A DNA stretch of 44,513 bases, taken from NCBI GenBank assembly GCA_031257115.1, contig JAIRPF010000056.1, positions 1-44,513 of the forward strand, in the 5' to 3' direction. This DNA is from Accumulibacter sp. (GTDB lineage Bacteria; Pseudomonadota; Gammaproteobacteria; Burkholderiales; Rhodocyclaceae). This document shows, one piece after another, positions 25,788-34,838 of this stretch. A program made the position numbers and the translations under genes. Numbering within the stretch: position 1 is the first letter of the stretch; the number at the start of each line of letters is the position of its first letter. The notes under the pieces were generated by a model. It did no database searches. It saw only the letters and a program-made list of their open reading frames with translations, and was not told the DNA's origin.

Positions 25788-25937
25788 TCAGCCCGCGTCG
25801 GCAACGAAAACGGTCATGCCGACGACGCGGATGCCGGTATATTTGGACTCGTTTCGGGCAATCCAGGTATCGACCGCGTCCAGCGTCAGGTGGGAGGCGA
25901 GGACTTGTCCAGTGCGTTTGTTCACGACGGAATACAT
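25788..25937 (-). CDS. Small protein of 49 residues, unknown function
   Basis: This short reading frame begins MYSVVNKRTGQVLASHLTLD and ends VVGMTVFVADAG. AAAGGAT lies seven bases upstream of the ATG. Composition is balanced (no Arg/Pro excess), with an alternating hydrophobic pattern suggesting a small strand-helix-strand fold, so it looks like a real gene and not a shadow. A longer frame to 26126 would run through the hairpin-rich leader and is rejected. It lies 227 bp before the response regulator on the same strand. The upstream leader with an attenuator-like structure suggests regulated expression. I do not recognise a family. Confidence 0.6.
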   Translation of the reverse strand: MYSVVNKRTGQVLASHLTLDAVDTWIARNESKYTGIRVVGMTVFVADAG

Positions 25938-26056
25938 AGTTCGATCCTTTCTATCAGATTTGACTGACCTGTTTTGCGTTTGCGACCGCAACGCCTCCCG
26001 CCGTTCGCGCCGAACCCGCCCCGGCGGCCGGAAAAGCAGGAAATTCCGGCGTCGCC

Positions 26057-26112
26057 AAAAAAAATCCCACACCGGCTCGGCATGGGATTCAAAATCCCAT
26101 CGTTGCGATGGG
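26057..26112 (-). promoter_or_regulatory. Attenuator-like leader with mutually exclusive hairpins
   Basis: On the minus strand the order is CCCATCG-CAA-CGATGGG (26096-26112), then a stem ATGGGATT-TTG-AATCCCAT (26082-26100), then AATCCCA...TGGGATT (26063-26089) with inner CCG/CGG pairing and eight T at 26057-26064. The middle stem shares bases with both others. The last is a good intrinsic terminator, so the middle stem would act as antiterminator. It lies about 120 bases upstream of the 49-codon gene. No known riboswitch is recognised. Confidence 0.6.
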
Positions 26113-26127
26113 TCAGGGAGGGTCAAA

Positions 26128-26156
26128 CGTTGCCAGCGGGGGACGCTGAAGCAACG
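26128..26156 (-). ncRNA. Upstream structured stem of the putative leader RNA
   Basis: CGTTGC pairs with GCAACG, and an inner CAGCG pairs with CGCTG around a short loop, forming a long stable hairpin just 5' of the attenuator-like part on the minus strand. It may be the sensing portion of a cis-acting leader or part of a small RNA ending at the terminator at 26057. The start of the transcript is not determined. Confidence 0.4.
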
Positions 26157-26428
26157 CGCGGAATGATAGGGAGTCCCGGCAAGCGTGTCTGTTTGACATG
26201 TTTGGCGTTTCCGTAACGGAATGTAATCGGCGGGTGGCGCGAGACGATTCGCGCGTTCCGCCGCGCCGGGAGAGCGGAGAACGGCGCCCGCGCCGCGTTT
26301 TCCGGCAGTCCCCGTTCCATCACGTTTCGCCCGTTCCGTCTTTATTCCGCCGCCGCCGGAATTTTGGGGTAAATTCGGCGTCCCTGAGCTTTACCGGCCA
26401 TCGTTTTCTTGCCTCATTTTTTTGCCTC

Positions 26429-26875
26429 ATGAATCCACACGCCCCGAAGCTGCGCACACCACTCGACCGCTTGCGCCAGGTACTGATGTTCGAAATCGGC
26501 GGATTGTTGCTGATCACGCCGCCGTTCGTCTGGCTTTCCGGAGTCCCGCCACTCGATTCTTTCGGTCTGCTGGCGGTGATGGCCCTGATCGCGGCAATAT
26601 GGAACGCGCTCTACAACACCACGTTCGACTGGATCGAAGGGCGCTTGACGGGCCGCGCCGCCGACCGGCGGCCGACGTCGCTGCGCGTGGCGCAAGCCAT
26701 CGGCTTCGAGGGCGGCCTGCTGTCGATCAGCCTGCCGGTGGTGATGACCTGGACGGGCATGGGATGGCTTCAGGCCCTGCTGGCCGACATCGGTCTGGCG
26801 GTGGCTTACGTCGCATACGCATACGTCTTCAATCTCGGATACGACCGCGTTTTTCCGATCACGCAGAACGTTTGA
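26429..26875 (+). CDS. PACE-family multidrug efflux protein
   Basis: This small membrane protein of 148 residues belongs to the proteobacterial antimicrobial compound efflux family (AceI-like, two bacterial transmembrane pair domains). Four hydrophobic helices are visible. The first contains the conserved acidic residue in LMFEIGGLL, and the end of the second has the WNALYNTTFDWIEGR motif typical of PACE. A second, weaker repeat in the second half ends with YAYVFNLGYDRVFP. Members export chlorhexidine and related biocides, and short polyamines, using the proton gradient. The ATG at 26429 lacks a good ribosome site, but upstream extensions are Arg-rich and not family-like. Confidence 0.9.
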   Translation: MNPHAPKLRTPLDRLRQVLMFEIGGLLLITPPFVWLSGVPPLDSFGLLAVMALIAAIWNALYNTTFDWIEGRLTGRAADRRPTSLRVAQAIGFEGGLLSISLPVVMTWTGMGWLQALLADIGLAVAYVAYAYVFNLGYDRVFPITQNV

Positions 26876-27722
26876 TCCAGACCTAAGCGAGGAACGAAAA
26901 GCGGTTGACCACGACGAACACGGCGGGCACGACGGAAAACGAGAACAAAAACATTGCCCACGGAGGACGCGAAGGACACTGGAAAAGGCGAAGAGACAAC
27001 CCATCATTCCCGCGCAAGCGGGAATCCGGGAGCCGACCCTCCGGCGCGGAACGCGCCGCCGACCGGAAGGATTCGGGCGCTTCGGATTTCCAACCATGAA
27101 TATTTGACGAACGGACTCGATTCCGGCTTGCCAAGGGGACGACGGGGTTTCCTGTTTGTCCGCGTTTGAGAATTCGACCGCCCGACTCCTTCCGTTACGC
27201 CTTCGGCGCGACACCTCACCCAAAAGGGAGGCTTGGCTTGCGGCGCTTCGCGCCGGAAAGTACGTTCCTGGATTCCCGCGTTCGCGGGAATGACGAGGGT
27301 GACGGAACCGGCGAAGGCGGCGGCGAACCGGATTCCCGCCTGTCAAGGAAATAACGGGGGGTCTTTGTCTTTCGTCGTATCCGTCGTATCCGTCGTGTCC
27401 GTCGTATCCGTCGTATCCGTCGTATCCGTCGTGGTCAATGATTTTCGCCTGCCTCCGTGCTTCTCCGTGCCCTTCGCAACCAACATTTTTTACCTTTTGC
27501 CGCGCTCGTCGTGGCTCATCGTTTTTTTATCACGTTCCTGGAAGGAGGTTGTATGATGGACGGCGAATGAATCGCGCGGTGTCCATGGGTGGAATTTCGC
27601 ACGCGGAACCACGTCGTTTCTGGATTTCCGCACGGCATTCGTTCTTGCATGTAGGGTAACTTTTTGAATTCCCCCTGTTTTTTTCGAATAAATCGGGGTT
27701 TTGTACGTTCGCTTTTCCAGGA
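26876..27722. repeat. Gene-free region with composite inverted repeats and a 9-bp tandem array
   Basis: No gene is seen. An outer arm (GACCACGACGAACACGGCGG and onwards, 26905-26985) is followed by a perfect dRS3-like hairpin (ATTCCC 27006-27011, GGGAAT 27020-27025), a GGCGCTTCGCGCC-type palindrome (27241-27254), a second dRS3-like hairpin (27272-27291), a degenerate third near 27331-27352, and the 9-bp tandem array. From about 27590 the DNA becomes AT-rich ahead of the TAXI gene. Confidence 0.75.
27373..27435. repeat. 9-bp tandem repeat, about seven units
   Basis: The unit is CGTCGTATC: copies at 27373, 27382, 27391 (CGTCGTGTC), 27400, 27409 and 27418, then an altered seventh (CGTCGTGGTC). 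There are no spacers, so it is not a CRISPR. It seems to have grown by slippage from the CGTCGTGTCCGTCGTGG-type outer arm of the interspersed element found elsewhere in the window. Copy number is probably variable between strains. Confidence 0.9.
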
Positions 27723-27785
27723 ATGGAATTTGCATGGGTCGTGACACCATGTGGTTTGTCGGTAAATTTCAACAAGGAGCATGAA

Positions 27786-28778
27786 ATGAGGAAAATAAAG
27801 TTGGTTCTGGGTTGTCTCGCGGCGCTGTCCCTCGCGCTTCCCGCCCCCGCGTCCCTAGCCGCGCTGAGCAAGGAGGAGCGCGGCAAGCACTTCATCACCG
27901 TGCTTACCGGCCCCTCCAGCGGGATCTACTTCCCCATCGGCGGCGCGTTCGCCACCTTCATCGGTTCGCTGGGCTACAAGACCTCGGCGACGGCCACCGG
28001 GGCCACGGCCGAGAACATCAACGCGCTCAACACCGGGCAGGGCGAAATGGCCATCGCCATGGCGGACGCCGTCATCCAGGCCGTGGATGGCTTCGGCGCC
28101 TACGAGGGCAAGCCCAAGGCCACCAACCTCCGCGCCCTGATGGGACTGTGGCCCAACGTCTGCCAGATCGTCACCACGGAGAAGACCGGCATCAAGAGCT
28201 TCGCCGACCTCAAGGGCAAGCGCATCGGCGTGGGCGCGCCCAATTCCGGCGTGGAACTCAACGCGCGCATGATGTTCGAAGCCCACGGCATGACCTACAA
28301 GGACGTGAAGGTCGACTACCTCAACTACGGCGAAGCCATCGACCAGATGAAGAACGGCCTGATCGACGCGGCCTTCGTCACTTCCGGTCTGGGCAACGCG
28401 ACGATCCGCGAACTCGGCGTGGAGCATAAAATCGCCTTCGTTCCGGTCGAGGGCGAGGGTCTGAAAAAACTGACCGAGAAATATCCCTTCTATATCGAGT
28501 ACAAGATTCCCGCCGCCGTCTATGGCACGGCCAAGGACACCACCACCGCCGCGGTGATGAACATCATGCTCATCGATGTGAAGCTGCCGGACAACGTGGT
28601 CCATGACATCCTCGAAAACCTTTATTCGCCCGCCGGACTCGAGGCGATCGGCGCTTCGCACGCCACAGCCAAGAAGGAAATCACGCCGGAAACCGCGCTG
28701 CGCGGCATCGTCGGCACGTCCGTTCCGCTGCACAACGGCGCGCAGCAGTACTACAAGGCCAAGGGGGTGCTCAAGTAA
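27786..28778 (+). CDS. TAXI-family TRAP transporter solute-binding protein
   Basis: This is the periplasmic receptor of a TAXI-type TRAP transporter, 330 residues. A Sec signal peptide (cleavage near ASLAA, residue 25) is followed by the family core: ITVLTGPSSGIYFPIGGAFA, TGATAENINALNTGQGEMAI, LMGLWPN and the GKRIGVGAPNSGVELNAR lobe. AAGGAG six bases before the ATG at 27786 decides against a longer frame from 27723. It starts an operon with a DUF1850 protein and the fused permease. TAXI systems import organic acids such as 2-oxoglutarate in characterised cases; the ligand here is unknown. Confidence 0.94.
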   Translation: MRKIKLVLGCLAALSLALPAPASLAALSKEERGKHFITVLTGPSSGIYFPIGGAFATFIGSLGYKTSATATGATAENINALNTGQGEMAIAMADAVIQAVDGFGAYEGKPKATNLRALMGLWPNVCQIVTTEKTGIKSFADLKGKRIGVGAPNSGVELNARMMFEAHGMTYKDVKVDYLNYGEAIDQMKNGLIDAAFVTSGLGNATIRELGVEHKIAFVPVEGEGLKKLTEKYPFYIEYKIPAAVYGTAKDTTTAAVMNIMLIDVKLPDNVVHDILENLYSPAGLEAIGASHATAKKEITPETALRGIVGTSVPLHNGAQQYYKAKGVLK

Positions 28779-28815
28779 GTCCCGGACGATCGCGTCGAAC
28801 TGTGGTCAGGAATAA

Positions 28816-29307
28816 ATGACGCGGCGACACTGGCATGGAGGGCGTTTCCGCGTCTTCCATGCCGCCTTGGCGGTCATCCTGCCGCTCGCCGGCATGTCGC
28901 CTGGCGTCGCCGGGGATACGGTACTCCGCATCTATGACTGGAAAACCGGCGCCGTTTATGCCGAGGCTCCGGTGAGGGCCGATAGCCGTCTCTTCTTCGG
29001 CTGGATTCATTCGCTGGAAAAGATTCCCTGGAACGAATACTTTCATGTGGATGAAAAAAACAGGCTGATTCTCGACGCGATTACTTTCCCCGCCTTCGGC
29101 GCGGGAATTCCGGAAAACAAAGGAAAGGTTTGTTACGTGAAGGATGGGTTGATTCACATGGAAGAAATCGGGCAAGTGTTCGGCGAGCTTCATTGGCTCA
29201 ATTCCCATACCGCCACCCGCGACATCGTGCTGGACGGCGCGCTCGTCGCGCGCGGCAGCGAACTTCCGCAACACGCCCGTTTGCGTTTGGTCATCGAGAA
29301 GAAATAA
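28816..29307 (+). CDS. DUF1850 protein, TAXI-TRAP companion
   Basis: This secreted or periplasmic protein of 163 residues has an N-terminal signal segment (hydrophobic core about 14-32). The body carries the DUF1850 pattern FFGWIHSLEKIPWNEYFHVD (about 60-79), with the aromatic-rich IHS...W.E core, and FPAFGAGIPE. DUF1850 genes are commonly found between a TAXI receptor and its fused permease, exactly as here, but their role is not known. AGGA lies five bases before the ATG; it ends 16 bp before the permease start. Confidence 0.87.
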   Translation: MTRRHWHGGRFRVFHAALAVILPLAGMSPGVAGDTVLRIYDWKTGAVYAEAPVRADSRLFFGWIHSLEKIPWNEYFHVDEKNRLILDAITFPAFGAGIPENKGKVCYVKDGLIHMEEIGQVFGELHWLNSHTATRDIVLDGALVARGSELPQHARLRLVIEKK

Positions 29308-29323
29308 GGAGAAGGAGAAAATC

Positions 29324-31369
29324 ATGAGCGAAAAAGCCGCCGATTCGCCGGTGAACCCGGCCGACAGGATCGATCTGAACGATGCCGAGCTTGCCAAGGC
29401 CAGGGAAGGGATTCTCACCGAGGAACAGCTAAAGCTCATCGAGGACGCCGACCGGGAATCCAAGTTCCGCAAGCTGGAGTCGTCCGTCCTGTCCAAGGTA
29501 TTCTACGGAGCCTGCCTCATCGTATCGCTGTACCACTTTCTCAACCCGTTCATGGGGTCCAGGCTGATTCCCTTCGGCCCGCCGCTGGTGCTGGAGCACC
29601 GTTCGCTGCACGTGGCCATGATGCTCGCCCTGGGTTTCGTCATGTACCCGTTCGGCGGAAAGAGCAGCTACAAAAAGGTCGCCTGGCTCGACTGGGTTCT
29701 CATCGCCCTTTCCATCATCGCGCCTCTCTATGTATGGATCGATTATTCCGGCGTGATCGAAAGGGCCGGAATGCCCAACGGTAACGACGTCATCATCGCC
29801 ACCCTGCTGATCGTCCTGGTGCTGGAAGGTTCCCGCCGCATGACCGGCCTGGTGTTGCCGATCCTGGGGCTGATCTTCATCGCCTACGGACTGTTTGGCC
29901 GCTACGTGCCCGGCCTCTTCATGCACCGCGGCTACACCTGGGTGCAGCTCTCCAACCACCTCTTCGCCAACACCGAGGGCATCTACGGCACATCGGTGAG
30001 CGTCGCCGCAAGCTACATCTACCTGTTCATCCTGTTCGGCGCGGTCATGTCCAAATGCGGCATGGGGTCGTTCTTCAACGACATCGCCATGGCGCTGGCG
30101 GGGCACTTCAAGGGCGGCCCGGCCAAGGTGGCGGTCATTTCATCGGCCCTGTTCGGCTCGATCAACGGCTCCGCCGTGGCCAACGTGGTAACCGCCGGCG
30201 CGTTCACCATTCCCCTGATGAAGAAGGTCGGCTATTCCAAGGAATTCGCGGGCGCGGTGGAAGCCTGCGCCTCGGTGGGCGGACAGGCGTTGCCGCCGGT
30301 GATGGGCGCCGCCGCCTTCATCATGGCCGAAATCCTCGGCGTATCCTATTCCGTGATCATCATCCACGCGGCCATTCCCGCGCTGCTCTACTACATGGGC
30401 GTCCTGATCCAGGTCCACCTGCGCGCCGGCAAGATGGGGCTCGTCGGCCTGCCCAGGGAAAATCTGCCGAAAGTCATCGACGTGCTCAAGGACAAGGGCC
30501 ACCTGCTCATCCCGATCGTCGTGCTGCTCTACTTCCTGCTGTTTTCGGGCACCACCGTCATCTATTCGGCGGTCATCACCATCCTGTCGACAATCGTCAT
30601 TTCCAGCCTGCGCAAGAACACCCGCATGAGCTTCAAGGTCATCTGCGACGCTTTCGTCGACGGCGCCAAGCAGACCGTTTCGGTGGCGATGGCCTGCGCC
30701 TGCGTGGGCATCATCATCGGCGTGACCTCGAAGACCGGATTCGGCCTGAACATGGCTAACACGATCATTTCGGTGGGCCAACAGAGCCTCTTGTTCACGC
30801 TGATCTTCAGCATGATCACCTGCATGATCCTGGGCATGGGCGTACCCTCGATCCCGGCCTACATCATCACCGCCGCCATCGCCGCGCCCGCGCTGGCCAA
30901 GCTGGGAATCCCGGCGATGGCCGCGCACCTGTTCGCCTTCTACTACGCCATGTTCGCCAACCTGACGCCGCCGGTGGCCCTGGCCTCCTTCGCCGCAGCG
31001 GGCATCGCCGGCGGGGACTTCATGAAAACCGGATTCGCCTCGGTCAAGCTGGCGCTCGCCGGGTTCATCGTCCCCTTCATGTTCGTCTATTCGCCGCAGC
31101 TCATGCTGATCGACACGACCTGGGGCGAAGGCCTCCGCGTCGTCATCGGCGCCTGCATCGGCGTATTGCTGATCGGAGTGGCCGTCGAAGGCTATCTGTT
31201 CGTCAAGGTCAACATGCTTCTCCGGCTGATCGCCTTCGCCAGCGCGCTGTGTCTCATCGACGCCGGCATGATGACGGACATCATCGGCCTGGCGGGCACG
31301 ATCCTGGTCGTCGGTATGCAATACTTCCTGTCCAGGAAACAGGAGCCGACGGCGGCGTCGACGTCCTAG
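29324..31369 (+). CDS. TRAP transporter fused permease (DctQM), TAXI type
   Basis: This fused small-plus-large TRAP permease has 681 residues. A hydrophilic N-terminus of about 60 residues precedes four helices of the DctQ-like part (to about 210) and then the DctM-like part, which holds SINGSAVANVVTAGAFTIP near 280-298, VGGQALPPVMGAAAFIMAE and the second-half mirror GMGVPSIPAYI and NLTPPVALASFAAAGI. Length and order match TAXI permeases. AAGGAGAAGGAG precedes the ATG. It ends the operon and is followed by a strong terminator. It works with the TAXI receptor at 27786. Confidence 0.95.
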   Translation: MSEKAADSPVNPADRIDLNDAELAKAREGILTEEQLKLIEDADRESKFRKLESSVLSKVFYGACLIVSLYHFLNPFMGSRLIPFGPPLVLEHRSLHVAMMLALGFVMYPFGGKSSYKKVAWLDWVLIALSIIAPLYVWIDYSGVIERAGMPNGNDVIIATLLIVLVLEGSRRMTGLVLPILGLIFIAYGLFGRYVPGLFMHRGYTWVQLSNHLFANTEGIYGTSVSVAASYIYLFILFGAVMSKCGMGSFFNDIAMALAGHFKGGPAKVAVISSALFGSINGSAVANVVTAGAFTIPLMKKVGYSKEFAGAVEACASVGGQALPPVMGAAAFIMAEILGVSYSVIIIHAAIPALLYYMGVLIQVHLRAGKMGLVGLPRENLPKVIDVLKDKGHLLIPIVVLLYFLLFSGTTVIYSAVITILSTIVISSLRKNTRMSFKVICDAFVDGAKQTVSVAMACACVGIIIGVTSKTGFGLNMANTIISVGQQSLLFTLIFSMITCMILGMGVPSIPAYIITAAIAAPALAKLGIPAMAAHLFAFYYAMFANLTPPVALASFAAAGIAGGDFMKTGFASVKLALAGFIVPFMFVYSPQLMLIDTTWGEGLRVVIGACIGVLLIGVAVEGYLFVKVNMLLRLIAFASALCLIDAGMMTDIIGLAGTILVVGMQYFLSRKQEPTAASTS

Positions 31370-31386
31370 GCGCTTCCGTGAAACGG

Positions 31387-31416
31387 AAAAAGCCGCCCCG
31401 AAGGGCGGCTTTTTTT
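31387..31416 (+). terminator. Rho-independent terminator after the TAXI-TRAP operon
   Basis: AAAAAGCCGCCC pairs perfectly with GGGCGGCTTTTT around the loop CGAA, with extra T following. It lies 18 bp past the permease stop. The A-run before the stem makes it potentially bidirectional. Confidence 0.93.
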
Positions 31417-31572
31417 GCGGCAATCGGCCGTAAAGCCTTCGCTTCGGATTCACGGATCGTCGCTGGCGCGAAAACGGCCGCGAATCATGGCGAGCGCGCG
31501 AAACATCGCGGCGATCCGGCGTCGTCCGGCATGATATGATTCACGTCTTTTCAATGGCTTGTGAGGCGGACG

Positions 31573-32823
31573 ATGTTTTCAACGAAAGATACCCTGGCAA
31601 AATTCGATCCCGACGTATGGCGGGCGATTGAGTGTGAAAATCGTCGCCAGGAAGAGCATATCGAACTGATCGCTTCCGAAAATTACGTCAGCCGCGCGGT
31701 AATGGAAGCGCAAGGTTCGCAATTGACCAACAAGTACGCCGAGGGCTATCCGGGCAAGCGTTACTACGGCGGCTGCGAATACGTCGACATCGCCGAGCAG
31801 GTCGCCATCGACCGCCTGAAGGCGCTCTTCGGCGCGGACGCCGCCAACGTGCAGCCGAACTCCGGCTCGCAGGCCAACCAGGCCGTGCTGATGGCTTTCG
31901 CCAAGCCGGGCGACACGATCATGGGCATGAGCCTCGCCGAGGGCGGGCATCTCACGCATGGTATGCCGCTGAACATGTCGGGCAAGTGGTTCAACGTCGT
32001 CGCCTACGGCCTCGACGACAAGGAAGAGATCGACTACGCCGCGATGGAAGCCCTGGCCCGCCAGCACAAGCCCAGGATCATCATCGCCGGCGCGTCGGCG
32101 TATTCGCTGCGCATCGATTTCGAGCGTTTCGCCCAGGTGGCCAGGGACGTCGGCGCGATTTTCTGGGTCGACATGGCGCATTACGCCGGGCTGATCGCCG
32201 CCGGCTGCTATCCGAATCCCGTGCCGTTCGCCGACGTGGTGACCACCACCACCCACAAGACCCTGCGCGGCCCGCGCGGCGGCGCGATCCTGATGAAGGC
32301 CGGGCACGAAAAAGTCGTCAATTCCGCCATTTTCCCCGGCTTGCAGGGCGGGCCGCTGATGCACGTCATCGCCGCCAAGGCCGTTTGTTTCAAGGAAGCG
32401 GCCGCGCCGGAATTTCGCCGTTATCAGGAACGGGTGGTCGAAAACGCCGCCGCGATGGCGCGGACGCTCGGCGAGGAACGCGGCCTGCGCATCGTTTCGG
32501 GCCGCACCGAAAGCCACGTCTTTCTCGTCGACCTGCGCGCCCGGAAAATCACCGGCAAGGCGGCGGAAGCCGCGCTCGGGCAGGCAAACATCACGGTCAA
32601 CAAGAACACGATCCCGAAAGACCCGGAAAAACCGCTCGTGACCTCCGGTATCCGCATCGGCTCGCCGGCGATGACCACGCGCGGTTTCGGCCCGGCCGAG
32701 GCGAAAAAAGTCGCGCACCTGATCGCCGACGTGATCGAAGCGCCGAACGACGAGGCCGTTCTGGGACGGGTGCGCGAAGAGGTTGCCGCGCTGTGCCGGA
32801 AATTTCCGGTCTACGGAGCCTAG
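31573..32823 (+). CDS. glyA: Serine hydroxymethyltransferase
   Basis: This is the pyridoxal-phosphate enzyme that interconverts serine and glycine and charges tetrahydrofolate with a one-carbon unit, 416 residues. The cofactor lysine is Lys229 in [31 protein letters not shown] and the [10 protein letters not shown] strand with the PLP-ring Asp and His are all present. The ATG at 31573 has GAGG upstream; a GTG four codons earlier is less likely. It lies six bases before nrdR, the usual betaproteobacterial pair. A TATGAT at 31535-31540 could be its minus-10 element. Confidence 0.98.
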   Translation: MFSTKDTLAKFDPDVWRAIECENRRQEEHIELIASENYVSRAVMEAQGSQLTNKYAEGYPGKRYYGGCEYVDIAEQVAIDRLKALFGADAANVQPNSGSQANQAVLMAFAKPGDTIMGMSLAEGGHLTHGMPLNMSGKWFNVVAYGLDDKEEIDYAAMEALARQHKPRIIIAGASAYSLRIDFERFAQVARDVGAIFWVDMAHYAGLIAAGCYPNPVPFADVVTTTTHKTLRGPRGGAILMKAGHEKVVNSAIFPGLQGGPLMHVIAAKAVCFKEAAAPEFRRYQERVVENAAAMARTLGEERGLRIVSGRTESHVFLVDLRARKITGKAAEAALGQANITVNKNTIPKDPEKPLVTSGIRIGSPAMTTRGFGPAEAKKVAHLIADVIEAPNDEAVLGRVREEVAALCRKFPVYGA

Positions 32824-32829
32824 CCCGGC

Positions 32830-33297
32830 ATGAAATGCCCATTCTGCGGAGCGTCCGACACGACGGTCGCGGATACGCGCGTCAGCGAGGACGGCGACAT
32901 CGTGCGGCGGCGGCGGCGCTGCCTGTCGTGCGACAAACGCTTTTCCACCCACGAGCGGGCGGAAATCCGCCTGCCGCAGGTGGTCAAAAAGAATGGATCG
33001 CGCGTCGACTTCGACCGCGAAAAGCTCTCGGCCAGCCTGTGGCTGGCCCTGCGCAAACGGCCCGTGGCGGTCGAAACGGTCGACGCGGCGATCTTGCGCA
33101 TCGAGGAAAAGCTGCTGACGCTGGGCGCGCGCGAGATCCCGTCGGAAGAAATCGGCGAAATGGTCATGCGCGAACTCAAAAAGATCGACAAGGTAGCCTA
33201 CGTCCGCTTCGCCTCGGTCTATCGCAATTTCGAGGATGTCGACGAATTTTCCAACCTCGTCCGTGAAGTCTCGCGCCCGACACGGCAGATGCGTTAG
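32830..33297 (+). CDS. nrdR: Transcriptional repressor NrdR
   Basis: This is the nucleotide-sensing repressor of ribonucleotide reductase genes, 155 residues. The N-terminal zinc ribbon has Cys3, Cys6, Cys31 and Cys34 with the Arg-rich stretch between, and an ATP-cone domain (about 49-139) starts at [20 protein letters not shown]. Length and motifs are standard. It follows glyA by six bases with no separate promoter visible, so it is co-transcribed. After its stop no terminator is evident before the repeat region. Confidence 0.97.
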   Translation: MKCPFCGASDTTVADTRVSEDGDIVRRRRRCLSCDKRFSTHERAEIRLPQVVKKNGSRVDFDREKLSASLWLALRKRPVAVETVDAAILRIEEKLLTLGAREIPSEEIGEMVMRELKKIDKVAYVRFASVYRNFEDVDEFSNLVREVSRPTRQMR

Positions 33298-33677
33298 CCC
33301 AACCGTTGGGGTTCGCTTTGCTCACCCCAGCCTATGCGCGCCAAAAGCAATCGACCACAACGAACACGACAGGCGCGACGAAAAACAAGAATGAAAAGCA
33401 TTGCCCACGAAGAGCACGGAGAAACACGGGAAAAAGCGAAAAAGATATCTCGTCATTCTCGCAAAAGCGGGAATCCATCGCGAAGCGCCGGAATGTATGC
33501 GCTGGATATCCGCCTATCAAGGGAATGACGAAGGAAAGAAACCATCATTACTTGAATCGAAAACGCTCCAACCGCTTTTCGCTCTTGTTTCTCGTCGTGC
33601 CCACTGTGTTCGTCGTGGCTACTGAAAAGGTTTCCACCGCGCGCCGTGGCTCGGTCGCGGTTCTGGTCTGGCGGTGT
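33298..33677. repeat. Gene-free 380 bp holding one composite inverted-repeat element
   Basis: This contains the cleanest arrangement of the interspersed element: an outer arm (33352-33432, with CCCACGAAGAGCACGGAGAA), an inner dRS3-like hairpin (CATTCTCGC...GCGGGAATCC, 33454-33476), an internal GCGCCGGAATGTATGCGCTG word (33485-33504), a degenerate mirror hairpin ending GGGAATGACG (33521-33530), and an inverse outer arm (TTTCTCGTCGTGCCCACTGT, 33589 on). No gene is seen. Confidence 0.75.
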
Positions 33678-34064
33678 TCACACCGGTTTGTCGGCCAGCA
33701 GGACGCAAATCCAGACGGTGGCGACGTTGAGCAGCGCCAGGAAAACGGCCGCGCTGCCGACGTCCTTGGCGCGCTTGGAAAGCGGATGCCGGTCCAGCGA
33801 TATTCGATCCACGACCGCTTCGATCGCCGAGTTGATCAATTCGGCGATGAGCACCAGGAACACGCTGGCGATCATCAACGCCCGCCCGATCCAGGTCACC
33901 GGCAGGAAAAAGGACAGCAGGATCAGGATCGCCGCCAGCCGCGCCTCTTGCCGGAAAGCGTCCTCGCAGGCATGGGCGGCGCGCAGTCCGGCCAGCGAGT
34001 AGCGCAGCGCGTTCCACAGACGCCTGAGGCCGGTTTTACCCTTGAATGGGCTTTCTTCGGACAC
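33678..34064 (-). CDS. dgkA: Diacylglycerol kinase
   Basis: This integral membrane enzyme phosphorylates diacylglycerol, recycling lipid from envelope glucan synthesis, 128 residues. The family motif [14 protein letters not shown] (74-87) supplies the key Glu and Asn, and [14 protein letters not shown] (31-44) is the conserved surface helix; three membrane helices follow the usual pattern. The start is a GTG at 34064 with AGGGAGG just upstream; the longer frame upstream would read through the rpiA promoter and start. Divergent from rpiA, 106 bp apart. Confidence 0.94.
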   Translation of the reverse strand: MSEESPFKGKTGLRRLWNALRYSLAGLRAAHACEDAFRQEARLAAILILLSFFLPVTWIGRALMIASVFLVLIAELINSAIEAVVDRISLDRHPLSKRAKDVGSAAVFLALLNVATVWICVLLADKPV

Positions 34065-34170
34065 GAATCCTCCCTGCTCGAAAAAAAGATTGGTCACGGC
34101 ACTCCGCAGGAACGCGAGGCGCGCCTCGCTTAGAATACACGCTTTCTGGAAACTCTTTGGCCGGCAGACC

Positions 34171-34833
34171 ATGACACAGGATGAAATGAAACGGGCGGCG
34201 GCCCGCGCCGCGCTCGGATACGTCGTCGAAGGGAGCCTCGTGGGCGTCGGGAGCGGTTCCACGTCGCGCTTTTTCATCGAGGAGCTGGCGGGCATGAGAG
34301 GGCGCATCGCCGGCGCCGTCGCGAGTTCCGAGGATACGAGACGGCGCCTGGAAAATCACGGCATCAAGGTTTTCGGCCTCGATGAAATCGCCGAACTGCC
34401 CGTGTACATCGATGGCGCCGACGAGATCACGCCCGCCATGCACATGATCAAGGGCGGCGGCGGCGCGCTGACGCGCGAGAAGATCGTTTCCGCCGTCGCC
34501 GGAAAGTTCGTCTGCATCGTCGACGCAACGAAGGTCGTCGATTGCCTTGGCCGCTTCCCGCTGCCCATCGAGGTCATTCCGATGGCCAGCGCCCACGTCG
34601 CGCGCGAACTCGTGAGACTCGGCGGCGCGCCGGTCGCGCGCGAAGGCTTCGTCACCGACAACGGCAACCTGATCCTCGACGTGGGCGGGCTGCGCATCGC
34701 CGATCCGGTCGATCTCGAAACGCGGCTCAACCAGATCGCCGGCGTGGTCACCAACGGCCTGTTCGCCCGGCGTCCCGCCGACGTATGCCTGGTCGGCGCG
34801 GCGGAGGGCGTCAGGACGATGACCGCCGGCTGA
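34171..34833 (+). CDS. rpiA: Ribose-5-phosphate isomerase A
   Basis: This enzyme interconverts ribose 5-phosphate and ribulose 5-phosphate in the pentose phosphate pathway, 220 residues. The phosphate loop GVGSGSTS (25-32), Asp81, Asp84 (DGADE), Lys94 (KGGGGAL) and catalytic Glu103 fall at the positions known for the Escherichia coli enzyme. The ATG at 34171 is chosen over an earlier in-frame Met, which would overlap dgkA. It converges with yggX, five bases between their stops. A TAGAAT at 34131-34136 may be the minus-10 element. Confidence 0.97.
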   Translation: MTQDEMKRAAARAALGYVVEGSLVGVGSGSTSRFFIEELAGMRGRIAGAVASSEDTRRRLENHGIKVFGLDEIAELPVYIDGADEITPAMHMIKGGGGALTREKIVSAVAGKFVCIVDATKVVDCLGRFPLPIEVIPMASAHVARELVRLGGAPVAREGFVTDNGNLILDVGGLRIADPVDLETRLNQIAGVVTNGLFARRPADVCLVGAAEGVRTMTAG

Positions 34834-34838
34834 AGCGG

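Noticed and set aside
27373-27435. Possible CRISPR
   Set aside because: Units are directly adjacent with no spacers and only nine bases long.
27233-27556. Open frame with repeated Val-Val-Ser
   Set aside because: It is only the translation of the 9-bp tandem repeat, with no ribosome site.
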